DNA of 64,000 bases from contig NZ_CP107905.1 in assembly GCF_036014015.1 (NCBI RefSeq), positions 9,424,001 to 9,488,000 on the forward strand. The letters are read 5' to 3'. Within the stretch, counting starts at the first letter, position 1. Every line of letters begins with the position of its first letter. The position numbers and the translations under genes were made by a program. The notes beneath the pieces were generated by a model. It was not told where the DNA came from. It saw only the letters and a program-made list of their open reading frames with translations, and made no database searches. Below are positions 33,486-42,557 of this stretch, one piece after another. This DNA is from Streptomyces sp. NBC_00457 (GTDB taxonomy: Bacteria; Actinomycetota; Actinomycetes; Streptomycetales; Streptomycetaceae).

Positions 33486-33507
33486 GGCTCGAAACGGGGA
33501 GGACCGG

Positions 33508-33684
33508 ATGATCCAGGAAGAGACGAACGTGGACGCTGCCGAGACGGCGCGCCGTGCACGGTTCGGCGCGCTGCCGGAGCGGGTTCGGTTGGAGGACACG
33601 GTCGAGGAGCACCCGGCCACGGCGCCGGATCCGGCGCGGGACGCGTACAACGAGGACGAGTGGCTCGTCCGTTACGCCCTCTGA
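33508..33684 (+). CDS. Small acidic protein, function unknown
   Basis: A 58-residue protein starting at ATG 33508 behind GGGGAGGA. It is acidic in the second half (RLEDTVEEHPATAPDPARDA) and ends in NEDEWLVRYAL. It has no signal peptide or membrane segment. The strong ribosome binding site and good codon use support a real gene. Its position 22 bp after the MerR gene suggests cotranscription. A T-rich run (33688-33694) follows. I do not recognise a family. Confidence 0.6.
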   Translation: MIQEETNVDAAETARRARFGALPERVRLEDTVEEHPATAPDPARDAYNEDEWLVRYAL

Positions 33685-33701
33685 TTCTTTTTTCCGGGCT
33701 G

Positions 33702-33731
33702 TTGACGAAAAACGCGGGCCGTCCGCATGCT
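33702..33731 (+). promoter_or_regulatory. Promoter of the ROK regulator, probably leaderless
   Basis: TTGACG (33702-33707), 18-bp spacer, CATGCT (33726-33731). Transcription would start at about 33738-33739, which is the ATG itself, and no ribosome binding site precedes that ATG. Confidence 0.5.
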
Positions 33732-33738
33732 GTGGTCC

Positions 33739-35508
33739 ATGCCACAGCATCACGACGGCCCGCTGGCACGGCTGCGCCGGGGGCATGAGGAACTCGTACT
33801 CGATCTGCTGCGCAGGCACGGTCCGCTCAGCCGGGCCGAGCTGGGCAGGCACAGCGGGCTGTCCCGGACGACGCTGTACGACATCATCGCCGCGCTCGTC
33901 GACAGCGGAGCCGTCGTGGCGTCGGCTCCCGCTCCCGCCGAGCGCAGGCGGGGACGGCCGGTCGAGACCCTGACGCTCCGCCCCGAGGCGGGGCAGGCGA
34001 TCGGCATCGACTTCGCCCGGCGTGCGGTGCACGTCGCCGCGGTCAACGTCGCCCACGAGGTGATCGGTTCGGCGAGCGAGCCGCACGCGCCCGGCCTTCC
34101 CTGGGAGGAGCGGGTGGACCTCGCCGAGCGGCTGGTGCGTTCGCTGGCCGGCGGCACACTGCGACTCGGCGCGCTGAGCGCGATCGGCGTGGGCGTGGTC
34201 GGGCCTGTCGAGGACGGGGCGGCCGGGGCGGCGGGTGCGGTGGCCAAGGCAGCGGGTTCGGTGGCCGAGGCGTCGGGCGCGGGGGCGGAGCCCGCGGGTG
34301 CGGTGGCCGTGGCGTCGGGTGCGGCGGCGGAGCCCGCGGGTGCGGTGGCCGTGGCGTCGGGTGCGGCGGCGGAGCCCGCGGGTGCGGTGGCCGTGGCGTC
34401 GGGTGCGGCGGCGGAGCCCGCGGGTGCGGCGGTGGAGGCCGCGGAGGCTTCGGTCCGACGACCGCCGACCGCCGTCGCGCCGGGTGAGCCCGAGGCCCGC
34501 CATTCCGACACCACGCCCGCCCCCGGCCCTCAAGCCCCGCGCGCCGACCTTGTCCCCGGCGCTCAAGCTCCGCGCGCCGACCTTGCCTCCGGCACTCAAG
34601 CTCCGCGCGCCGACTTCGTCCCTGGCGCTCAAGCTCCGCGCGCCGACCTTGCCTCCGGCACTCAAGCCCTGCGCGCCGACTTCGTCCCTGGCGCTCAAGC
34701 TCCGCGCGCCGACCTTGCCTCCGGCCCTCAAGCCCTGCGCGCCGACCTTGCCTCCGGCCCTCAAGCCCTGCGCGCCGACCTCGCCCCTGGCGCCCAAGCC
34801 CCGCGCGCCGACCTCGCCCCCGGCCCCCAAGCCCCCCGCACCGACCTCGCCCTCCTCCTCCGTAAACGCTTCGGCGTCCCCGTCCTCGTCGACAACAACA
34901 CCCGCCTCGCCGCGCTGGCCGAGGCGACCTGGGGTGCGGCGGCCGGCGATCAGGACGTGCTGTATCTGCGGCTGTCGCACGGCGTCGGGGGTGGGCTCGT
35001 TGTGGGTGGCTCGCTGCATCGGGGTGCGCATGGGCTGTCCGGGGAGTTCGGGCACATCACCGTCGAGCCGGATGGGCGCCGATGTTCGTGCGGCGGGCGA
35101 GGGTGTCTGGAGACGGTGGCCTCCGTCGGCGCCGTACTCGACGCGCACGGCGGGGCGGACGACCTGCCCGCGCTGCTCGCGGCCCTCCCCGCCGACCCCG
35201 CCGCGCACCGCGTGCTGGACGCGGCCGGCTCCCACATCGGCACCGTACTGGCCGCCGTGTGCAACGCGATCGGACCCGGCGTCATCGTGCTCGGCGGTGA
35301 GCTGGCCGCGGCCGGCGACGTCCTGTTCGAGTCCGTCGAGCGGGCGCTGACCGCCGACCTCATGCCGATCTCACGGCACCGCGTCGACCTGCGCCCCGCC
35401 ACGCTCGGCGAGTCCGGCGGCGCGCTCGGCGCCATCGCCCTGGTCCTGCACGAGTCGCCCCTGCTCGCCCGCTACCCCGCACCCCCGGATCCCCTGGAGG
35501 ACACATGA
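33739..35508 (+). CDS. ROK-family transcriptional regulator enlarged by internal tandem repeats
   Basis: A 589-residue protein; ROK repressors are usually about 400. The N-terminal winged helix reads [20 protein letters not shown]. The first ROK lobe runs to [11 protein letters not shown] (about residue 159). The second resumes at [20 protein letters not shown] and contains the ROK zinc signature [10 protein letters not shown]. Between them lie about 210 residues that replace the usual short linker: three perfect 14-residue Ala-rich repeats, a short bridge, and ten 11-residue [13 protein letters not shown] repeats. The domains on both sides look intact, so function may be kept. It is followed by an overlapping transporter/sulfatase/GH43 operon and is its likely regulator. 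Confidence 0.85.
   Translation: MPQHHDGPLARLRRGHEELVLDLLRRHGPLSRAELGRHSGLSRTTLYDIIAALVDSGAVVASAPAPAERRRGRPVETLTLRPEAGQAIGIDFARRAVHVAAVNVAHEVIGSASEPHAPGLPWEERVDLAERLVRSLAGGTLRLGALSAIGVGVVGPVEDGAAGAAGAVAKAAGSVAEASGAGAEPAGAVAVASGAAAEPAGAVAVASGAAAEPAGAVAVASGAAAEPAGAAVEAAEASVRRPPTAVAPGEPEARHSDTTPAPGPQAPRADLVPGAQAPRADLASGTQAPRADFVPGAQAPRADLASGTQALRADFVPGAQAPRADLASGPQALRADLASGPQALRADLAPGAQAPRADLAPGPQAPRTDLALLLRKRFGVPVLVDNNTRLAALAEATWGAAAGDQDVLYLRLSHGVGGGLVVGGSLHRGAHGLSGEFGHITVEPDGRRCSCGGRGCLETVASVGAVLDAHGGADDLPALLAALPADPAAHRVLDAAGSHIGTVLAAVCNAIGPGVIVLGGELAAAGDVLFESVERALTADLMPISRHRVDLRPATLGESGGALGAIALVLHESPLLARYPAPPDPLEDT
34291..34416 (+). repeat. Three perfect 42-bp tandem repeats within the ROK gene
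   Basis: Copies begin at 34291, 34333 and 34375 (CCCGCGGGTGCGGTGGCCGT...), each encoding 14 residues such as [15 protein letters not shown] fourth, diverged copy starts at 34417. Identity between copies implies recent expansion by slippage or recombination. Confidence 0.95.
34516..34845 (+). repeat. Ten 33-bp tandem repeats within the ROK gene
   Basis: Units end at a GAC (Asp) codon every 33 bp from 34548 to 34845. The consensus is [11 protein letters not shown], with variants such as [11 protein letters not shown]. Alternating variants indicate that dimers of the unit were also duplicated. Confidence 0.95.
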
Positions 35509-35543
35509 CACCCCTCGACCGGGCGAGGCCGCCATGGCCGTGA
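35505..35543 (+). CDS. Possible 12-codon leader peptide
   Basis: ATG 35505 overlaps the ROK stop (ATGA) and has GGAGG four bases upstream, the best ribosome binding site in this stretch. It encodes [12 protein letters not shown] and stops at 35541-35543, after the permease start at 35534. It may couple permease translation to the ROK gene. It could also be a chance ORF. Confidence 0.25.
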   Translation: MTPLDRARPPWP

Positions 35544-36337
35544 TCACCGCGCCCGACAAGACCCCCACGACGTCCACGCCCCGCCGCGGCAGGCGCACCG
35601 TCCCCGCACTCCTGCTCAACCTGATCGCCCTCGTCGTCGGCGTCGCCGTCTGGGCCGTGGCTGCCTCGACCGGCCTCGTGGACGTCCCCGGCCCGCTGTC
35701 CGTGGGCTCCAGGGCCGTCGACCTGCTGAAGGACGGCACCCTCGTCGAGGACGCGCTGGCCAGTCTGCGCCGGGTGTTCCTCGGATTCGCGCTCGGCACC
35801 CTGCTCGCCGTCCCGGTCGGGTTCCTGATGGGCTGGTACCCGGTGGCCCGCGGCCTGCTCGAACCGTACGTCCAGTTCTTCCGTACCGTCCCACCGCTCG
35901 CGATCATCCCGCTGGCCATCGTGCTGATGGGCATCGGCGAGACATCGAAGATCTTCGTCATCTTCCTGGCGGCGTTCCTCTCCAGCGTGGTCGCCGCTTT
36001 CCAGGGCGTGATCGGCGTGGACCGCACCTTGATCAACGCCGCCCGTGTGCTCGGCGCCCGGGACCGTGTCATCTTCCTCAAGGTGGTGATCCCGGCGGCC
36101 ACCCCGTTCCTGCTCGTCGGCATGCGGATCGGGCTCGGTGCCGCCTGGGCCACCGTCGTGGCCGCCGAACTCATCGCCGCCGACAAGGGATTGGGCTACG
36201 AGATGATGCACGCCCAGACCTACTACGACATCCCCACGATCTTCGTCGGCCTGATCACCATCGGCGTGATCGGGCTCCTCATGGACCGGCTGCTGCTCGC
36301 CGAACGGCGTCTGACCGGATGGCAGGAGCGCCGATGA
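35534..36337 (+). CDS. ABC transporter permease, SsuC/NrtB/TauC type
   Basis: A 267-residue inner-membrane protein with about six helices and the cytoplasmic EAA loop [20 protein letters not shown] that contacts the ATPase. The sequence [20 protein letters not shown] and [17 protein letters not shown] are typical of nitrate/sulfonate/taurine-type importers. ATG 35534 lies five bases after GGGCGAGG. It overlaps the ATPase gene by ATGA. In this operon the ligand may be a sulfate ester or sulfonate, or the sugar product of the downstream enzymes. Confidence 0.88.
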   Translation: MAVITAPDKTPTTSTPRRGRRTVPALLLNLIALVVGVAVWAVAASTGLVDVPGPLSVGSRAVDLLKDGTLVEDALASLRRVFLGFALGTLLAVPVGFLMGWYPVARGLLEPYVQFFRTVPPLAIIPLAIVLMGIGETSKIFVIFLAAFLSSVVAAFQGVIGVDRTLINAARVLGARDRVIFLKVVIPAATPFLLVGMRIGLGAAWATVVAAELIAADKGLGYEMMHAQTYYDIPTIFVGLITIGVIGLLMDRLLLAERRLTGWQERR

Positions 36338-37146
36338 GCACGGACCTGCACAAGGCCACCCCACAGGACGCCATCGCACAGGCCAAGATCTCCTTCCGGG
36401 ACGTCGTGCGGACGTTCCCCATGAAAGGCGGCGACTTCACCGCGCTCGACCGGGTCTCGCTGGACGTGGGGGACCGGGAGTTCGTCACGGTCGTCGGGCC
36501 GTCCGGCTGCGGCAAGTCGACGCTGCTCAACCTGGCCGGGGGACTGGACGAACCGACGGCGGGTCAGGTCCTCGTGGACGGCGCCCCCGTCACCGGTCCC
36601 GGCCCCGAACGCGGCGTGATCTTCCAGCAGTACGCGCTCTTTCCCTGGCTCACGGTCCGCGGCAATGTCGAGTTCGGACTGAGACTCACCTCCCTCACGG
36701 CCGCCGAGCGCAGGCGGCGTACCGAGCAGGCGATCGACCTGGTCGGGCTCTCCGACTTCGCCGACGCACTGCCCAAGACGCTCTCCGGCGGGATGAAGCA
36801 GCGATGCGCGATCGCCCGCGCGTACGCCGTCGACCCCGAAGTGCTGCTCATGGACGAGCCGTTCGGAGCGCTGGACGCACTGACCCGGGTGCAGCTTCAG
36901 GACCAGCTCCTCGAGACCTGGACCCGGCAGAAACGCACGGTCATGTTCGTCACGCACGACGTCGACGAAGCCGTCTATCTGGCGCGCCGCGTCGTCGTCA
37001 TGGCCGCCCGGCCGGGCCGGATCCACCGCATCGTCGACGTGGATCTGCCGTATCCGCGGACCGAGGACCTGCGGCTGTCTCCGGAGTTCGCGCGGATCCG
37101 CAACGAGGTCTGGCACTCCGTCTACCACCAGGCACCGGCTGCCTGA
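36334..37146 (+). CDS. ABC transporter ATPase, SsuB/NrtD/TauB type
   Basis: A 270-residue nucleotide-binding subunit with Walker [11 protein letters not shown]-loop FQQYALFPW, signature LSGGMKQR, Walker [17 protein letters not shown] and the switch His in VTHDVDEA. It powers import with the permease encoded just upstream. The start is ATG 36334, overlapping the permease stop as ATGA and preceded by CAGGAG. Confidence 0.92.
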   Translation: MSTDLHKATPQDAIAQAKISFRDVVRTFPMKGGDFTALDRVSLDVGDREFVTVVGPSGCGKSTLLNLAGGLDEPTAGQVLVDGAPVTGPGPERGVIFQQYALFPWLTVRGNVEFGLRLTSLTAAERRRRTEQAIDLVGLSDFADALPKTLSGGMKQRCAIARAYAVDPEVLLMDEPFGALDALTRVQLQDQLLETWTRQKRTVMFVTHDVDEAVYLARRVVVMAARPGRIHRIVDVDLPYPRTEDLRLSPEFARIRNEVWHSVYHQAPAA

Positions 37147-37187
37147 ACTCCCGTACTCCTCAAGGACGTTCAAAGGAATCTCATGTC

Positions 37188-38171
37188 ATGAGCATGACTC
37201 GACGTGGCTTCATGTCCGCACTCTCCGTCGCATCGCTGTCGCTTTCCGTGTCCTCGTGCGGCTCCTCCGGCTCCGGTTCCGGCGGCGGTACGGACATCCG
37301 GTTCGGCTATATCGCCGACTACAACGGCGCGAGCCTGCTGGCCGTCGCCGACGAGCAGGGGCTGTGGAAGAAGCACGGCATCTCGGCCTCGTACAAGACC
37401 TTCGTCAACGGGCCGATCCAGATCCAGGCGCTCGGCACCGGCAACCTCGACTACGGCTATATCGGCCCGGGTGCCATGTGGCTGCCCGCGTCCGGCAAGT
37501 CGAAGATCGTCGCGATCAACACGCTGACGTACGCGGACCGGGTCATCGTCAAGCCCGGCATCACCTCCCTCACCGGCCTGAAGGGCAAGAAGGTCGGCGT
37601 GCCCGAGGGGACGTCCGGCGAGATGGTGCTCAACCTGGCGCTGCGGCGGGCCGGGATGACGATGGACGACATCGACAAGGTGGTGATGGACGCGCCGACC
37701 GTCGTCTCCGCGTTCGCGTCCGGGCAGATCGACGGCGCCGGGATCTGGTATCCGCTGATCGCGACCATCAAGGAGAAGGTGCCCGGCCTGGTCGAGGTGG
37801 CGAGCACGCGTGAGATCGGCGGCAGCTTCCCCACCGCCTTCGTCGCCGGGAACGAGGTCCAGCCCGCGACCAACGAGAAGGTCGTCAAGGTGTTGCAGGA
37901 GGCCAACGACTGGCGGGCCGCGCACCACGAGGAGTCGGTCGCCCTCGCCGCGAAACTGCTGAAGGTCCCCGAGGACAAGGTCAAGGCCGATGCCGCCAAC
38001 GTGGAGACGATGACGACCGCCGACCTCGTCGCCAAGACGAAGGACGGCACCGTCGGCACGTGGCTCGACGGCATGAGCGACTTCTTCGCCCGCACCGGCC
38101 AGCTCGAGCAGGCGCCCGCCGCCGACACCTTCTACTCGGCCGACGTCTACACGAAGGCGGCCGCCCGGTGA
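37188..38171 (+). CDS. ABC transporter substrate-binding lipoprotein, SsuA/NrtA type
   Basis: A 327-residue lipoprotein. The N-terminus combines a Tat-like TRRGFM motif with a lipobox SVSSC (Cys 24). The mature part has the family features IRFGYIADYNGASLLAVADE (start of the first lobe), VNGPIQIQALGTGNLDYGY, LKGKKVGVPEGTSGEMVL and AFASGQIDGAGIWYP. The pocket residues do not allow a ligand call. AAAGGA precedes ATG 37188; ATG 37194 is an alternative. Its stop overlaps the sulfatase GTG. Confidence 0.88.
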   Translation: MSMTRRGFMSALSVASLSLSVSSCGSSGSGSGGGTDIRFGYIADYNGASLLAVADEQGLWKKHGISASYKTFVNGPIQIQALGTGNLDYGYIGPGAMWLPASGKSKIVAINTLTYADRVIVKPGITSLTGLKGKKVGVPEGTSGEMVLNLALRRAGMTMDDIDKVVMDAPTVVSAFASGQIDGAGIWYPLIATIKEKVPGLVEVASTREIGGSFPTAFVAGNEVQPATNEKVVKVLQEANDWRAAHHEESVALAAKLLKVPEDKVKADAANVETMTTADLVAKTKDGTVGTWLDGMSDFFARTGQLEQAPAADTFYSADVYTKAAAR

Positions 38172-39661
38172 ACGTCCTGTTCCTGATGACCGACCAGCAC
38201 CGCGTCGACACGCTGGGCTGTTACGGCAACCCGCACATCGACACCCCCCACCTCGACCGGCTCGCGGCCACCGGCACCCGTTTCGACCGCTTCTACACGC
38301 CCACCGCCATCTGCGCCCCGGCCCGCGCCAGCCTGCTCACCGGCCAGGCCCCGTACCGGCACCGGCTGCTCGCCAACCACGAGCGCAACGTGGGCTACAT
38401 GGAGGACCTGAGCGAGGACGCCTTCACCTTCCCCGCCGCCCTCGCCGAACGCGGCCACCAACTGGGCCTCATCGGCAAGTGGCACGTCGGCACCCACCGC
38501 AACGCCGCCTCGTACGGCTTCGAGGGCCCCGACCTGCCCGGCTGGCACAACCCCGTCGACCACCCCGACTACCTCGCCTACCTGGAGGAGCGGTCCCTGC
38601 CGCCGTACCGCATCACCGAGCCGGTACGCGGCACCACCCCCAACGGCAATCCCGGCAACCTGCTGGCGGCCCCCCTCCAACAGCCCGTCGAAGCCACCTT
38701 CGAGCACTACCTCGCCACCCGCGCCATCGAACAGCTGGAGAAGTACGCGGCGGACGGGCGCCCGTTCTTCCTGGCCACCCACTTCTTCGGCCCGCACCTG
38801 CCCTATCTGCTGCCCGACGCCTACTACGACCTCTACGACCCCGAACTCGTCGAACTCCCGCCCTCGATCGCCGAGACCTTCGAGGGCAAACCGCCGGTGC
38901 AGCGCAACTACAGCGCCCACTGGGCCTTCGACACCATGCCGCTGGAGGCCACCCGCAAACTCATCGCCGTCTACTGGGGCTACGTCACCCTCATCGACGA
39001 ACAGATCGGCCGCATCCTCACCCGCCTCGACGAACTCGGCCTCACCGACGACACATCCGTCTTCTTCACCGCGGACCACGGCGAGTTCACCGGCGCCCAC
39101 CGGCTGCACGACAAGGGCCCGGCGATGTACGAGGACATCTACCGCATCCCAGGGATCATCCGGGTCCCCGGCCAACCACCCCAGGTGCGGCAGGAGTTCG
39201 TCACCCTCACCGACTGCACCGCGACCATCCTCGACCTCGCGGGCTGCGACCCCTCACCCGCCACCGACAGCCGCAGCCTGCTGCCCCTGGTGCGCGGCGA
39301 ACACCCGCGGTGGCCCGCCGAGTTGCTCGCCGAATTCCACGGCCACCACTTCCCCTACCCGCAGCGCATGCTCCGCGACGACCGCTACAAGCTCGTCGTC
39401 AACCCGGAGTCGGTCAACGAGCTGTACGACCTGCACGCCGACCCGCACGAACTCGTCAACCGGTACGACCGTCCCGAACTGACCGACGTACGCCACCGCT
39501 TGATGCGCCGCCTCTACGACCTGCTCCGCGAACGCGGCGACAACTTCCACCACTGGATGACATCGATGTTCGACATCGGCGCCTTCGACCACGACCCGAC
39601 CCTGAGCTCCTTCGAACAGCTCCGAGCAGAGAGGTCACTCCCGCATGAGCCGCAGACGTAA
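38168..39661 (+). CDS. Type I (formylglycine) sulfatase
   Basis: A 497-residue arylsulfatase-family hydrolase. The maturation motif CAPAR followed by ASLLTGQ (Cys 49, converted to formylglycine), the metal-site MTDQHRVDTLG at the N-terminus, GKWHVG and the second metal site FTADHGEFTG are all present. It removes sulfate esters, probably from a carbohydrate given the GH43 neighbour. There is no signal peptide, so it works on imported material. GTG 38168 overlaps the binding-protein stop (GTGA), and its end overlaps the GH43 gene by 17 bp, so translation is tightly coupled. Confidence 0.92.
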   Translation: MNVLFLMTDQHRVDTLGCYGNPHIDTPHLDRLAATGTRFDRFYTPTAICAPARASLLTGQAPYRHRLLANHERNVGYMEDLSEDAFTFPAALAERGHQLGLIGKWHVGTHRNAASYGFEGPDLPGWHNPVDHPDYLAYLEERSLPPYRITEPVRGTTPNGNPGNLLAAPLQQPVEATFEHYLATRAIEQLEKYAADGRPFFLATHFFGPHLPYLLPDAYYDLYDPELVELPPSIAETFEGKPPVQRNYSAHWAFDTMPLEATRKLIAVYWGYVTLIDEQIGRILTRLDELGLTDDTSVFFTADHGEFTGAHRLHDKGPAMYEDIYRIPGIIRVPGQPPQVRQEFVTLTDCTATILDLAGCDPSPATDSRSLLPLVRGEHPRWPAELLAEFHGHHFPYPQRMLRDDRYKLVVNPESVNELYDLHADPHELVNRYDRPELTDVRHRLMRRLYDLLRERGDNFHHWMTSMFDIGAFDHDPTLSSFEQLRAERSLPHEPQT

Positions 39662-41954
39662 ATCCCTCGCCACGCTGTCCGGCGTGCTCCTCGCCGCGCT
39701 CCTGTCGCCCACCGGCAACGCGACACCCCAGCCGCCCACCTTCCAGAACCCCGTGTCCGCCGGCGTCGTCGACACCTTCCCCGACCCCGTGATGATCCGC
39801 GGCAAGGACGGCTACTGGTACGCCTACGGCACCCAGAACCCGGTCTTCCAGAGCAAGGGCGAGACCGGTGAACGCATGCTGCCGATCCTGCGGTCGGCGG
39901 ACATGACGCACTGGGAGTACGCCGGTGAGGTGTTCACGCCCGAGACGCAGCCCGCCTGGCACGAGGGCTCCCGGCTGTGGGCACCCGACATCCGCTACAC
40001 CGACGGCCGCTACACCCTCTACTACTCGGTGCCGGGCCAGGACACCGTCGGCGTGGCCACCGCACCCACGCCCACCGGACCGTGGACCGACCGGGGCGCC
40101 GTCCTGCCCGCCGCGAGCGGCTGCGCCACCGGCGACATCGACCAGGCCCAGTTCACGGACGTGGGCGGACAGCCGTATCTCTACTGGGGCAGCTACGACA
40201 CGATCTGCGTGGCCCGCATGAACGGCGACCGCACGCGGATCGAGGGCCCGGTCACCCAGGTCGCCCAAGGGCGCCGTATGGAGGGCGGGTTCGTCGTCCG
40301 GCGGGGCGGCTACTACTACCTCTTCTACTCGGACGCCGGGTGCTGCGACGGTGCCTACAGCGGCTACCAGGTCAAGGTCGGCCGCGCCACCAGCCCCACC
40401 GGCCCCTTCACCGACGACCGGGGCGTCGACCTGATGGCACCCACCAGCAAGGGGGGAGTGGTGCTCGGCGCGAGCGGCAACCGGTGGATCGGGCCCGGGC
40501 ACAACGCCCTGCAGACCGACCTGTCGGGCCAGGACTGGCTCGTCTACCACGCCATCCCGGCGGACGATCCGGACCTGAAGCCCGTGCCCGGCATCGACCG
40601 CACGCTCAGCAAGCGGCCCCTGCTCATCGACCGGCTCGACTGGATCGACGGCTGGCCGGTGGTGCGGGCCGGCGCCGGTCCGTCGGAGGGCGCCGAGCGG
40701 GCGCCAGTCACCACCTGGGACGTCGGCAGCACCTTCAACGACGGCTCCCTGTCGGGCTGGCACGGCGAGGGCGGCTGGGTGACCAGGACCGAACCGGACG
40801 CGGGCGGATTCGTCACCCCCACCGCAGGCACCCCCACCGACGGCAGCCCCGCCCGCCTGGTGTCGGACCGCACCGCCCCCGCGGCCCTGCGCGCGGAGGC
40901 CGACCTGCGTGTGACGTCCGCGTCCGGTGCCGCCGGGCTCCTCATCCACTACGTGGACCCGGACAACCACGTCGTCGCCTGGCTGGACAAGGACCGGAAC
41001 GCGCTGGTCACCGACGTACGGATCAAGGGCGTCAGCGCCGGCGAGCAGGTGACGGCCCTCCCGTCCGGTTACCAGTGGAACGCCTGGCGCAACGTCGCCG
41101 CCGAGATCCGCGGCACCCGGCTCACCGTCGAGGTCAGCGCGGACCGGCTGCGCGACGCCGTGGCCACACAGACGCGCACGCTGCCCGCGGCGGCGGCACG
41201 TGCCGGCAAGGTCGGCATCGCCACCCGCGGCACGGGTGCGCAGGCCGACAACGTGGGCGCCGCCCGCCTCCACACACCCGTCACCGCGCGCGTACCCGAC
41301 CCGCGCCCGGGACGCCAACTGCCCGCCTACAGCGACGAGTTCGACGGTTCCTCCCTCTCACCCGCCTGGACCTGGGTCCGCGGCCCGGCCGCCGGCGCCG
41401 CGACGGGCGACGGGGTGCTGTCCTGGCCGACTCAGAACGCCGAGCTCCACCTCGGCACCAACACCGCTTCCGTGCTCACCCGCCCCGCACCGCCCGGCGA
41501 CTTCACCGTGGAGACCAAGCTCCGGCTCACCTCCGGACCGGCCAACCAGCAGGCAGGTCTCGTGCTGTACGGAAGCGACGACCGGTACATCAAACTCGTG
41601 CACTCCGTGCTGCCGTTGAGCCACACCGGCGGCAGGGTCACCCACGTCACCGAGTTCGGCAAGGAGGGCGCCCGCCCCACCACCATGCCGCCGACCCCGG
41701 TGGCGTACGGCCCGATGTTCGGCGGTCCTGCCGCGGACACCTTGTGGATGCGCCTGTCGTACCACGCCGACTCCGCCCGCGAAGAGCACGAGGTGCGGGC
41801 CGCCACGAGCACGGACGGGCGGAACTGGACCTGGACCGGCGTGTGGACGCTGCCCGACGAGCAGCCGCTCAAGATCGGCCTGGTCTCCCTGAACACGGCC
41901 GGAGCCACCGCGCGCTTCGAGTACGTACGCACTTCGCAGAACGTGCCCCGGTGA
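39645..41954 (+). CDS. Secreted GH43-type glycoside hydrolase with extra beta-sandwich domains
   Basis: A 769-residue exported enzyme. After a signal peptide (about residues 1-27) comes a five-bladed propeller of the GH43 type: FPDPVMI (catalytic Asp), GDIDQAQF (second Asp) and MEGGFVV (catalytic Glu). Arabinanases and galactosidases share this pattern. Two C-terminal modules follow: a laminin-G-like domain (~355-555) and a concanavalin-like sandwich typical of GH43 C-terminal domains (~570-765; FDGSSLSPAWTWVRG). AGAGG precedes ATG 39645, which overlaps the sulfatase by 17 bp. The coupling suggests a sulfated arabinan- or galactan-like target; the exact linkage is unknown. Confidence 0.85.
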   Translation: MSRRRKSLATLSGVLLAALLSPTGNATPQPPTFQNPVSAGVVDTFPDPVMIRGKDGYWYAYGTQNPVFQSKGETGERMLPILRSADMTHWEYAGEVFTPETQPAWHEGSRLWAPDIRYTDGRYTLYYSVPGQDTVGVATAPTPTGPWTDRGAVLPAASGCATGDIDQAQFTDVGGQPYLYWGSYDTICVARMNGDRTRIEGPVTQVAQGRRMEGGFVVRRGGYYYLFYSDAGCCDGAYSGYQVKVGRATSPTGPFTDDRGVDLMAPTSKGGVVLGASGNRWIGPGHNALQTDLSGQDWLVYHAIPADDPDLKPVPGIDRTLSKRPLLIDRLDWIDGWPVVRAGAGPSEGAERAPVTTWDVGSTFNDGSLSGWHGEGGWVTRTEPDAGGFVTPTAGTPTDGSPARLVSDRTAPAALRAEADLRVTSASGAAGLLIHYVDPDNHVVAWLDKDRNALVTDVRIKGVSAGEQVTALPSGYQWNAWRNVAAEIRGTRLTVEVSADRLRDAVATQTRTLPAAAARAGKVGIATRGTGAQADNVGAARLHTPVTARVPDPRPGRQLPAYSDEFDGSSLSPAWTWVRGPAAGAATGDGVLSWPTQNAELHLGTNTASVLTRPAPPGDFTVETKLRLTSGPANQQAGLVLYGSDDRYIKLVHSVLPLSHTGGRVTHVTEFGKEGARPTTMPPTPVAYGPMFGGPAADTLWMRLSYHADSAREEHEVRAATSTDGRNWTWTGVWTLPDEQPLKIGLVSLNTAGATARFEYVRTSQNVPR

Positions 41955-42026
41955 CCGCTTAGTTCTGTGGCGTGGCGCGGTCTAACTCCATGAAAGGCAC
42001 ACCGAGCCCGAACAGGAGACATTCCC

Positions 42027-42494
42027 ATGAGCGTGACCGCGCACCAGACCCAGACCCTCGCCCAGTCCCCGTCCACGACCCGCTCCGCCGGCACACGCCC
42101 CGTGTGGCTGGTGGGTGTCCTGGCGACCCTCGCGGGCGCCGTCGTGACCGAGGTGTTCGGCCTCGTCTGCCGGGCGGCGGGCGTCCCGATGGAGGCGGCC
42201 AGTCCCGGCGAGAAGGAGGCCGCGGCGATCCCGGTGGGCGGTTTCGCCGGGGGCGTGCTGTTCTGGGCGATCGCCGGGATCGTCCTGGCCGTGGCCCTCG
42301 CCCGCTGGGCCGAGCGGCCCGCCCGTACGTTCGTCGTGATCACGGTGGTGCTCACCGCGCTGTCCCTGGTCGGCCCCGCAGCCGCCCCGCACACGTCCAC
42401 CTCCACCCAGATCGTCCTGGCCGTGTCGCACGTCGTGGCCGCGGCCGTGATCATTCCCCTGCTCGCGCGGCGCCTTGCCCGCCGGACCCGGTGA
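42027..42494 (+). CDS. DUF6069-like membrane protein
   Basis: A 155-residue protein with four hydrophobic helices (PVWLVGVLATLAGAVVTEVF, GGFAGGVLFWAIAGIVLAVA, TFVVITVVLTALSLVGPAA, IVLAVSHVVAAAVIIPLLA) and short loops. This matches a common actinobacterial family of unknown function. AGGAGA precedes ATG 42027. It is a single-gene unit that ends at a hairpin shared with the convergent CPBP gene. Confidence 0.75.
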   Translation: MSVTAHQTQTLAQSPSTTRSAGTRPVWLVGVLATLAGAVVTEVFGLVCRAAGVPMEAASPGEKEAAAIPVGGFAGGVLFWAIAGIVLAVALARWAERPARTFVVITVVLTALSLVGPAAAPHTSTSTQIVLAVSHVVAAAVIIPLLARRLARRTR

Positions 42495-42520
42495 CCCGTC
42501 CGAGGCCGACGCCGCCCGAC

Positions 42521-42557
42521 CAGCCCTGCCCTCAGGAATCCACCGAGGGCAGGGCTG
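42521..42557. terminator. Bidirectional hairpin between convergent genes
   Basis: CAGCCCTGCCCTC (42521-42533), 11-base loop, GAGGGCAGGGCTG (42545-42557): a perfect 13-bp stem ending one base before the CPBP stop codon. Confidence 0.8.

Noticed and set aside
34216..34845. Frameshift or sequencing error in the ROK gene
   Set aside because: Repeat units are 42 and 33 bp, multiples of three, and the frame continues correctly into the conserved C-terminal half.
39456..41318. Long minus-strand reading frame over the GH43 gene
   Set aside because: Low-complexity composition and no ribosome binding site; the plus frame has a signal peptide and catalytic motifs.
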